Assembly (NCBI GenBank): GCA_014155875.1
Contig: JACEFZ010028134.1
Coordinates: 62,001-126,000, forward strand
Direction: 5' to 3'
From: Cepaea nemoralis
Taxonomy: Eukaryota; Mollusca; Gastropoda; Stylommatophora; Helicidae
DNA length: 64,000 bases
Shown in pieces: positions 43,899 to 55,800 of this stretch. Made by a program: the position numbers and the translations under genes. Each line of letters starts with the position of its first letter. The first letter of the stretch is position 1. The notes under the pieces are model-generated. The model made no database searches. It saw only the letters and a list, made by a program, of their open reading frames with translations, and was not told where the DNA came from.

Positions 43899-46800
43899 CT
43901 GTAATAAACAAATAAAATACTGCTTAAGTAACATGTTTTATTACATTTCTTTTCAGCTCACTCACTTTGAACTCAAGCGTAGTCCATAAATACTACTTCT
44001 AATAGCACTGGACTGAATTTTGCATTATTATTAGCTTTCCCTGTTACCAGGATCCCCCGCTATTAGGCAAACCCACTCCGACTTCAGGGGTACTTGTAAT
44101 TTACATCCCCAAGAACGAGAAGTCAACAATTTAGTCCAGCTGAATCATGTGGAGGTTGAACCCCCTACCTCAGCACACTGGATGTTTAAGAACAAGAGCT
44201 CATACATTTGCCATGCTGACCTCTGTGTCTTAAATGATATGTTGTTTTTGTGACAGCTTTAGCATTTTCTCTCAACTATTTACAATGTATTTGTTAGAAC
44301 TAGTACCAACACTTCTGAATCAAGTTCATTTACTTAATGAAGGTTTACCCAGTTATGAACTTATTTCATCTACCCACTGTATGTCTAACCATTTCAGACC
44401 TTACTTCATCAACACATGAATGTCTAGCCAGTTACACACCTAGTTCATCCAAGCAATGAATGTCTAGCCAGTTCCACATCTAGTTCATCCAATTAATGAA
44501 TGTCTAGCCAGGTCCACACCTAGTTCATCCAACCAATGAATGTTTAGCCAGTTCCACACCTAGTTCATCCAACCAATGAATGTCTAGCCAGTTCCACACC
44601 TAGTTCATCCAACCAATGAATGTCTAGCCAGTTTCACACCTAGTTCATCCAACCAATGAATGTCTAGCCAGGTCCACATCTAGTTCATCCAACCAATGAA
44701 TGTTTAGCCAGTTGCACATCTAGTTCATCCAACCAATGAACGTTTAGCCAGCAGTTGCCCCACCAAAAGCGTGTCTATCTGATCATATATCTCAGTATAC
44801 TCATTTTCTTCAGTAAGACAATGGCATCATAGTTACACAGCTCTGGTTACACCAGGTGTGCATTAGGTGGTGGTCTTACTGCTCATTTCTTGTTGTGCTT
44901 GGCAGGACAAATGGTTTTGCTTCAATTTCAAATTCATTTTGGTGAAAGATATTTCTCCGTGTTCACATACTCTGTGCAATATTCTTTCTGCAGAATGCAT
45001 ACTGATATGTGCAAGTGCACATGTTTGCACATGCTTTTTCTTTATTAATCTGGTATTTTTTTTTAATTGCTGAGCAGAATTTGTGTTTTGTTTGTTTACA
45101 GCAGAGCTGTTGTATTTGTGCCTTTTAGCTGACCCATCCAACTTCTTCCTGGCATATGTTGACCTGGTTAGCTACTCTGCACATGAACAGATATCTACAT
45201 ATTTGGGAAGACAAAAGATGCTGCCTCACCAAGTGGTATTCCATCAACAGTGCGGACAGCAACAACAATTTCACCAGTTCCTGTGCCATTTTTGGAAACA
45301 TAGAAAAATGTGATTGCCCGTTCTCCTGGAAATAAATAATTGATATTTTTCAAGTGAAATAATTTCAAAAATAGAATTCATGGAAAGTTATAACAAGACA
45401 AGAGTGTTTAATTTATAAAAACATCCATCAACTTGTACAGAACAGCAATTATTTTTATAGCTTTTTTTTCACATTTACACCTGTCTAAGAACACACATGT
45501 AGCTTGTATGATGTTTTTTTAATGCTTTGATTTTTTTTTTAACTATATTAAATTTGCCAGCATTTTGTAAATGTAGTTTCTTCAAATAAAACAAATTTTT
45601 AATCAGTTAAACCCAATCTATCCTATACATTCAAAATTATAGATCTACCTTTTAGATTGTAAACTTTGACAAATCAAATACAATCTACACCAGATGATCA
45701 AGCACCAAATACCCAATACACCTAATGTTGAAATGGAATCCTTTACTTACTTAACATAATGAAATAGTGCACATCCTTTACTTACTTAACATAATGAAAT
45801 AGTGCATATCCTTTAATTTCTTAACATAATGAAAAAGTGCACATCATTTAATTTCTAAACATAATGAAATAGTGCACATCATTTAATTTCTAAACATAAT
45901 GAAATAGTGCTCATCATTTACTTACTTATAATGAAATAGTGCACATTCTTTACTTAACATAATGAAATAGTGCACATCCTTTACTCAACATAATGAAATA
46001 GTGCACATCATTTACTCACTTAACATAATGAAATAGTGCACATCATTTACTCACTTAACATAATGAAATAGTGCACATCCTTTACTTACTTAACATAATG
46101 AAATAGTGCACATCCTTTAATTTCTTAAAATAATGAAATAGTGCACATCCTTTACTTACTTAACATAGTGAAATAGTGCACATCCTTTACTTACTTAACA
46201 TAATCAAATAGTGCACATCCTTTAATTTCTTAACATAATGAAATAGTGCACATCATTTACTTACTTAACATAATGAAATAGTGCACATCATTTAATTTCT
46301 TAACATAATGAAACAGTGCACATCCTTTACTTACTTAACATAATGAAATAGTGCCCATCATTTACTTACTTAACATAATGAAATAGTGCACATCCTTTAA
46401 TTACTTAACATAATGAAATAGTGCACATCCTTTACTTAATATAATGAAGTAGTGCACATCCTTTACTTAACAATTAAATAGTGCACATCCTTTACTTAAT
46501 ATAATGAAATAGTGCACATCCTTTACTTACTTAACATAATGAAATAGTGCACATCCTTTACTTAACGTAATGAAATAGTGCACAACCTTTAATTACTTAA
46601 CATAATGAAATATGATTTGCTGGGTCTGCACCGCTGGGTGGGGTATTGGTGCACAAAAGGTTGGTGTGGTCGGGGACTTGTGGGATCATGTGAATAGTGC
46701 TGAAGAACAGCTAAAATATCCTGGCCTGGAGAGAATGGTGCAGCAGCGAGTGACCAGAGGATCTCAGCACTCAGAAGGAAGGCCAGATGGACACATATTC

Positions 46801-49800
46801 AGACTCAAACCAGTACATCAGTATTGGGACTCTTCGCTGATTGTTGAAGCTGAGGATGGAGCACATATGGGAATGCCATAAGTGCTGTTATACAGATTCA
46901 GCTCAGCTGATGACTCAACTTGCCAGATGATCATAATGAAAAATAAATTACTGTTTAAAACATTGTCAAGCACAAAATAATTAACAGGCCCTTTTCACAA
47001 TCCCCGAGACATGGGACACGTGGTGCTAGACATGTTTTATCAAGACCAACCGACATTTGGGGGCTAATGTGGTCAATATCATGTTGGCTGTGTTTACCTC
47101 CCAATAAATGTGCAGGTACCTATTTCAGCTTCAAGGATTTGTCTAATGACTTGAGTTTATGTTGTGCGATTTCTGCAGTATGTACCTGACAAGATGCAGC
47201 GAAATTTGTCAGGTAATAAATCGTACTGCTTAGTTGGTCTGTGTCTTCATACAGTGTACTGTTTAGTTGGTCTGTGTCTTCATACAGTGTACTGTTTAGT
47301 TGGTCTGTGTCTTCATACAGTGTACTGTTTAGTTGGTCTGTGTCTCCATACAGTATACTGTTTAGTTTGTTCATGTCTCCATACAGTGTACTGTTTAGTT
47401 GGTCTGTGTCTCCATACAGTGTACTGTTTAGTTGGTTCATGTCTCCATACAGTGTACTGTTTAGTTGGTCTATGTCTCCATACAGTGTACTGTTTAGTTG
47501 GTCTGTGTCTCCATACAGTGTACTGTTTAGTTGGTTCATGTCTCAATACAGTGTAAAGTTTAGATGGTCTGTCTCCATACAGTGTACTGTTTAGTTGGTC
47601 TGTGTCTTCATACAGTGTACTGTTTAGTTGGTTCATGTCTCCATACAGTGTACAGTTTAGATGGTCTGTCTCCATACAGTGTACTGTTTAGTTGGTCTAT
47701 GTCTCCATACAGTGTACTGTTTAGTTGGTCTGTGTCTCCATACAGTGTACTGTTTAGTTGGTCTGTCTTCATACAGTGTACTGTTTAGTTGGTCTGTCTT
47801 CATACAGTGTACTGTTTAGTTGGTTCATGTCTCCATACAGTGTACTGTTTAGTTGGTCTGTGTCTCCATACAGTATACTGTTTAGTTGGTTCATGTCTCC
47901 ATACAGTGTACTGTTTAAGTTGGTTCATGTCTCCATACAGTGTACTGTTTAGTTGGTCTGTCTTCATACAGTATATGTTTAGTTGGTCTGTGTCTCCATA
48001 CAGTATACTGTTTAGTTGGTTCATGTCTCCATACAGTATACTGTTTAGTTGGTTCATGTCTCCATACAGTGTACTGTTTTGTTGGTCTATGTCTCCATAC
48101 AGTGTACTGTTTAGTTGGTCTATATCTCCATACAGTGTACTGTTTAGTTGGTTCATGTCTCCATACAGTATACTGTTTAGTTGGTCTATGTCTCCATACA
48201 GTATACTGTTTAGTTGGTCTGTGTCTCCATACAGTATACTGTTTAGTTGTTTCATGTCTCCATACAGTATACTGTTTAGTTGGTTTATGTCTCCATACAG
48301 TGTACTGTTTTGTTGGTCTATGTCTCCATACAGTGTACTGTTTAGTTGGTCTATGTCTCCATACAGTGTACTGTTTAGTTGGTTCATGTCTCCATACAGT
48401 ATACTGTTTAGTTGGTCTATGTCTCCATACAGTGTACTGTTTAGTTGGTCTGTGTCTCCATACAGTGCACTGTTTAGTTGGTTCATGTCTCCATACAGTG
48501 TACTGTTTAGTTGGTCTGTGTCTCCATACAGTGTACTGTTTAGTTGGTTCATGTCTCCATACAGTATACTGTTTAGTTGGTTCATGTCTCCATACAGTGT
48601 ACTGTTTAGTTGGTCTGTGTCTCCATACAGTGTACTGTTTAGTTGGTTCATGTCTCCATACAGTATACTGTTTAGTTGGTTCATGTCTCCATACAGTGTA
48701 CTGTTTAGTTGGTCTGTGTCTCCATACAGTATACTGTTTAGTTGGTTCATGTCTCCATACAGTGTACTGTTTAGTTGGTTCATGTCTCCATACAGTGTAC
48801 TGTTTAGTTGGTTCATGTCTCCATACAGTGTACTGTTTAGTTGGTTCATGTCTCCATACAGTGTACTGTTTAGTTGGTCTGTGTCTTCATACAGTGTACT
48901 GTTTAGTTGGTTCATGTCTCCATACAGTGCACTGTTTAGTTGGTCTGTGTCTTCATACAGTGCACTGTTTAGTTGGTTCATGTCTCCATACAGTGTACTG
49001 TTTAGTTGGTTCATGTCTCCATACAGTGTACTGTTTAGTTGGTCTGTGTCTCCATACAGTATACTGTTTAGTTGGTCTGTCTTCATACAGTGCACTGTTT
49101 AGTTGGTCTATGTCTCCATACAGTGTACCATTTAGTTGGTCTGTGTCTCCATACAGTGTACTGTTTAGTTGGTCTGTCTTCATACAGTGTACTGTTTAGT
49201 TGGTCTCTGTCTCCATACAGTATACTGTTTGGTCTGTCTTCATACAGTGCACTGTTTAGTTGGTCTGTCTTCATACAGTGCACTGTTTAGTTGGTCTGTC
49301 TTCATACAGTGCACTGTTTAGTTGGTCTATGTCTCCATACAGTGTACTGTTTAGTTGGTCTGTGTCTCCATACAGTGTACTGTTTAGTTGGTATGTCTTC
49401 ATACAGTGTACAGTTTAGATGGTCTGTCTCCATACAGTGTACTGTTTAGTTGGTCTGTCCTCATACAGTGCACTGTTTAGTTGGTCTATGTCTCCATACA
49501 GTGTACTGTTTAGTTGGTCTGTGTCTCCATACAGTGTAGCTGTTTAGTTGGTCTGTCTTCATACAGTGTACTGTTTAGTTGGTCTATGTCTGCATACAAT
49601 GTACTGTTTAGTTGGTCTGTGTCTCCATACAGTGTACTGTTTAGTTGGTCTGTGTCTCCATACAGTGTACTGTTTAGTTGGTCTGTGTCTCCATACAGTG
49701 TACTGTTTAGTTGGTCTGTGTCTCCATACAGTGTACTGTTTAGTTGGTCTGTGTCTCCATACAGTGTACTGTTTAGTTGGTCTGTGTCTCCATGCAGTGT

Positions 49801-52800
49801 ACTGTTTAGTTGGTCTATGTCTTCATACAGTGTACTGTTTAGTTGGTCTATGTCTGCATACAGTGTACTGTTTAGTTGGTCTATATCTTTATACAATGTA
49901 TTGGTGTGGAAGGATTTAATGGTAGTAGCTGTCTCCTCAGGTCAACTCAGTACAGGGCACTTGAAGATGGTGATTAACTGTTTCCTCTTCCTGTCTATCT
50001 CAATGGTTGCATGTTGTCTTCTTAGTCTACATTTTGTGCTCTGGTCCCTGGGGTGTGGGATTAGAGAAGGCTTGTGACTTGTTCATCATCTACTGCCTTT
50101 AACAAATGAAACAACCACAGGGAAGTCTCTCTGGCACTGCAGCGGCACATCCTGAACAAAAGACAAGGAACTAAGAACATACAAGAACAGACTTTACAAC
50201 CATAAGAAGAAAAGACAAGGAACTAAAAATATACAAGAACAGACTTTACAGCCATAACATGTGATCACCTTGAGGTCCAGCTTGTGGATTTACAATTATC
50301 TTAGTGATTGTTGCATCTCCCCCATCAAAAACAGTGCACACTTTCAGAAGTTCACAGAAGTAAATTGGGTCAAGGTCAGCCCTGTAACAATAAATACACA
50401 TTGTATATTCATAATGTTCACATGATTATCATTATTATCCTATAAGATAGAATAACGCGTAATAAATTAATGTACATAAATAATACAGAAGAAGAAAGAA
50501 CAGTGTTAAAAAAGAGTTTACAGATATGAAGTGACTACTCAAAAACAAAAACACATATTGATCAAATATTAGTATTAAAACATTGGTAACTTGAACTACA
50601 AGATTAAAAGTAAATTAATAATATAATTAAAAGAAAAAGAAGCCCTGTAACAATAAATACACATTGTATATTCATAATGTTCACATGATTATCATTATTA
50701 TCCTATAAGATAGAATAACGCGTAATAAATTAAAGTAAATAAATAATACAGAAGAAGAAAGAACAGTGTTAAAAAAGAGTTTACAGATATGAAGTGACTA
50801 CTCAAAAACAAAAACACATATTGATCAAATATTAGTATTAAAACATTGGTAACTTGAACTACAAGATTAAAAGTAAATTAATAATATAATTAAAAGAAAT
50901 AACATTATAAGTTAAATAGGGATAGAACTGGTGATAATCGTTCGAATGTGAGCAAGAAATAAAGTGAAAATATGAGCCAATCAAAAATACACAATTACCA
51001 TGAGTGGCCAACTGTGAAAGAGTTGTTTTTTCACTACTTCTTTCCCTGAAAGAACTATTTTATGCAGCTGGCTAACTACATGGCTATACTGGTCCAATAG
51101 GTAAATAACTTCCATTCATGTAAAATCTCCCATGTGTTACTGAAACCCAGGAAGTGGGAAAACAGTAACACCCATATAGAATGGATTTTACCTGGCAACT
51201 AAGGAAGGGCGGCATGGGGCTGGCTACTTCATCCCATACAAAATGTTAGTGGTAATATTCAGCCAATCGTGAACAACTCTACAGAAAGGCAAAGAAAAAT
51301 AACCAGTCAAGTTTAAAGAGAACTCATTCTCTTTCAGAATAATTTCTAAAACAAACACAGGGAGAAGCGGATTAAAGACAGAGATTCGTACACAGGAAGA
51401 CATGGAAGGAACTACATCAGATAGCAAAGGACAGGAGGGTCTGGGTAAGATAGTTGTCGGCCTGTGCTCATTTGAAGGATAAAAAGTTAGTTGCATATCT
51501 TTTACAGGACGTCACAGTTAACCCCATTATTTCTTAGCTGTTTGAGATTTCATGGCAAGTTTTATGTTCAGTAGTTTGCTTTGTGAACCATCAGCACTCG
51601 TACCGTTGTATGAAATACCGGCACAAGGCAGTCTACTTCCAATTCTCCCGCAGCTGTGTTTTGAATGCAGGATCTTACCCCATCACCACAGTACTGTTTG
51701 TGATTGGATAAAAGGCAGGAGAAAAATTTTGGGGTGGACAGAAGAAAGTCAGACAAAAATACAGATGTATCTTGTTATTTTGGACAAAATATTAAAGTTA
51801 ATATGAATAAACATATCTCAATCCACTCACTGTTCAATAAGTTTAACAAACTCCTCGATACCCGCAATGTCACACAGAACATTGCAGACGACACCAATAA
51901 CTTTGCTTCCAGTCTTCTCCTCTAAAGCATTACACAGCAACTCACAAGATCCCACTATGCCTGTATCTGTAAAGAAATGTCCTAGGCAGTCTTCACATTG
52001 ATACTTATATTTCTTTATTTTATTGTTTTAAGTTCATTTTTTTAAATTCCATTTCTTTTGATTTGCTAAATTGTTAACTGCCTACTACTTTTAGCAAATA
52101 ATTTTGTTTCCTCAAGTACAACCTTTGCTAAAATGTACAATGTAACATACCACTACAGTGAATGCAGAAAAATAGAATAATGTTTTGTATAAATATAAGT
52201 GAATTTTCAGTCACAAGTCCTAGAAGACTTGAGAAACCAAATGCTGTAAAATATAACGTTGTGACTTTCATGTCTATTAATAATGCCAAAATAACAATAG
52301 CAATAACAAACAAATAAAAATAAGTATAGATTCTGCAAAAGACTTGCTACTTGATGAAAAGATAAAGGGCCAAATGGTATATATCCGTCACACCTGTTCG
52401 TACTGCTATGACTCCCACTTCAAACAGGCAGGTTGCTTCGACAGCCCTATTCATGTTTCCAGCAATATCATATCAGAGCATTGTGTTGCAAATTACTCAC
52501 ACAAACTTGAAGAGGTAATCAAGACAAAGTTCAGACAAAATGTCTTTCCTCTGTCCCTTCCTAACTATGAAGTTAGGTAAATTTCTCTCTTCCTCACCAC
52601 TTCTCAGCTCAGAACATTATCTTATACCAATGGCCTCAGCTTCGGTTGGCTTGGAAGTGTACTGTTAGAGAAAGAAAACACTGCCACTGCTGTTCTTGGA
52701 CTACTGCGGTTTAGCCATCACCTGCACCAGGCAGGTACTTTGCATATCTTAGGTCCTATCGTGGTGGCCCACTGAAAAGATTCCATATCTTTTGCTAGTT

Positions 52801-55800
52801 CAGCCACACACATTTTCATGCCCAAGAAGTCGTCAATTGTCCATCTGCATGCTGGTTTACTCCTGCCTTTTATTCCAGAAGCACACTTCCAGCACTGTTC
52901 TGTCCAAACTACCGTGCTATTTAATATGGCCAAAGTATTTCAGTTTCCAAATCACCATGCTGTTTACGAGCCAGTTCCCTTTGATGTTCAGATCATGTAG
53001 AATGTGAAAATAATTCTTCTTCTTGGACCATATTGTAGGAACTCTTCTGTAACATTTTGATTCAAAAGCACTGATTTTCTTCTTTATTGATTGCAATATG
53101 ATCCACAACTTACAACCATCTGTTGCCAATCAAACATTATTGTTCTCAACAAATTCACTTTTAGTCTGGTGGTTTTGTGCCATAGGTTCCTAATATTGCT
53201 TTAAAAAAGTTACTTGCATTTCCTTTACATGACGTAACAGTCAATTCCAGCATTGTTTAGCTGTTTGTGATGCTGGACAAGTTTACATTCATGTTTACAT
53301 TCAGTAGTTTGCCAGTGCTTTCTGAACCAGCATTCCTACCATTGTATGGAATCCAACGCAAGGCTTCCAAATCATCCGCAGCTGTGTTTCGAACGTGGTA
53401 TGCGGGATTATGAATTGCATTTGTAACCCCTTTGGCACACAGCCAGTACTATTGCTTAACCTTTGCATTAATAAACTAGTGATATATTGACTATGCAGCT
53501 ATGTTGAACACCTGCTAAGAGGAACATCAGACTGCAACTAGAGGAAGTCTGCTTTATGGTGCATCAGTCCATAGTCAGATGAATATATGAAATCAAGAAT
53601 AAACTTTATTGTACCCAAGACATTCCCATACACGCCCCATCCCCTTCACAGGTAACCAATGAGGAGATCCCACGTTGTTGGTACCAATGGCAGTCTGATT
53701 AAACGTTTGCCTGAATGTTTCCTACGCCATGAGTGCCATCTGCTCACTCTACAGTGAATCAGCCTCTCCAGGTGTGGATCCTCTTGTCTGTTTTGCTGCA
53801 CTTTCCACTGGATCCATGACAGTCTTCACTACATCAACCCTGTCATAACCTAGCTCACTGTCTAAAAGAGAGGCAGCAGCAAGTCTATCAGCCTGTTCAT
53901 TTCCTTGCACATCCACATGCCCTGAGTAGAAAATACAAGATATGCTCTTCACCTTCATCTTACCCTGAGTAATATATAACTGAAGAAGGCAATCTGTTAT
54001 ACAAGGGCATCAATCCACCATAAAAAAACTACTGAAGAAGGCCACACACAATAATCAGATATCTCACTTGTGCTTACTCAGGATAATATTCAAAAGGACA
54101 TTCAAGGCTTCATCAGTAAACTGTAAACATAGTGGACACAGGTCAACACTGACTTTCTGTGATGTTACTGGCCTATAGCTTTGCTTTCCCTGAAATCTGA
54201 GCGACTTTTGTATGCCAGAAAGGCCACCGCTGACCGTTAAGATGGAAAAGAAAACTGCAAAAACCTGCAGGAAGTAATACAATACATTTTAAAATTAAGA
54301 TAGTACAACATCAATTATTGGCACTGTATAATTATAACAAGATAAATGTATCAGCAAATAAAGTAAATGTTCATAAACAATACAGGATTACAGCCCATTA
54401 CTGCTAATTATTTTCCTTATGGCTTTCAAGTAAATTCTACAATTTACTATTCACAATCTATTAATACAAACAAATTTTTCCTGAATCATCGCCATCCAAA
54501 TGTTTTCATTCTCAGCTGAATTTGGATTTTAATTGGTAAAGTCAGGCACAGCTGTTGAAGTGTGAACTGTTTGGCCACCGTGTGTTCTAGGCCAAAGAAT
54601 GAATCATGAACAACTCTACACAAAGGGCTTGGCATGAGTTGGTTGTGAGCTGATGCTCCAATGATAGATTAAATTCATAAGAATAAGAAAAAAATATATG
54701 CTCTTCAATTATTTTTAACTTTTATACACAGGAGGCAATAATATAAAGAGAATTCTCATGTGACGTACATTTAACTTTATGTGTAAGAAGATGACGGAGA
54801 CAAAACAGTTGGAACATATACAAGGTCCTACAAAGGACATGCAGTATTAACAAGAAAACTATTAGTATAATCATCAAAGATTGCAATAATTTAATAATCT
54901 ATGAGGTCTCCACAATGAAGGTTGGCTGCAATGGATCTACAACATTGTCTGTCTCTTTCTTGATTGTACATAAAATTCTGTCATACTGCTGTTCGTTCAT
55001 CTATTAATGATTATTTCTCACTTGTATTATTGTGATAATATAATAGGGCACTCTTCCGAATAACGATCCCAAATTATTTAGTGTAAAAAGTATCCCTTAC
55101 AGGGCCTCATTAGTTGATGTCGATCATTTCTGGTTCAGCATGTCGTGGACTGCTAGACCGATCGATGAATGCAATAAATATTTCCTGAGCCCGGAGGGCC
55201 CTCACTGTCGTTGGAGTGTATATCTATATCTTGTACATACGTATTTCCACATCTAACTGATAGGTATACACTCCGATGACAGTGAGGGCACTCCGGACCC
55301 AAAATATTTATTGCATCCCTCGATCGGCCTAACAGCCCGCGACACTCAATAACTGTATATTTCACCTCTGAACGAGCATAATCACCTAATGAGGCCCTGT
55401 AAGGGATTGTGGCTCTATTAATACAACTTTATACTTTATATTATAACCAATTAAATTATTCATTATTATTATTTTACACTATTAGTATTAGTGAATTATT
55501 TATTAGTATTTCTATTTTATTATTAACTTAATTACATGTCCAAGAAAAGATAAACGTTTAGCTTCATTTCATAGTTGAAAGTTGTTCTTCTACTTTTACT
55601 TTTTTTAGTATCTTCCTGTATTTAATGTATTATAACTTTAACGTCTCTGCCTTTTTAGGTTCACTCATCTGGACAAAGACAAATATTAGTAATTACTAAT
55701 ACTTATTGTATTATTATTATATTGCATCTTTCAACAACGTGAATTAATCATCAAACGTAAACAATAACAATAACAAATGGCACAGAGATGAACTCCATAC

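Noticed and set aside
44335..46614. CRISPR-like regularly spaced repeats
   Set aside because: Units are contiguous without unique spacers, no cas genes are present, and the setting is eukaryotic.
47177..47213. Possible 36-bp exon with AG and GT borders
   Set aside because: Too short, no coding similarity, and adjoining the satellite edge on the strand opposite to the gene.
47789..49199. Three overlapping frames of 419-437 codons
   Set aside because: Produced by a 33/30-bp satellite in an intron; no domain, all periodic.
52344..52580. 78-codon plus-strand frame open in all three arm copies
   Set aside because: Conservation is explained by recent copying. It is antisense within intron 1, has no motif, and differs by frame changes in the third copy.
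54078..54282. Saposin-like coding start at 54,282
   Set aside because: The first codon there is TTG, not ATG. A good splice acceptor at 54,265 and matching phase favour an upstream start exon.
55153..55365. 70-codon frame conserved in both palindrome arms
   Set aside because: It lies wholly within the fold-back element, and its conservation simply reflects the duplication.
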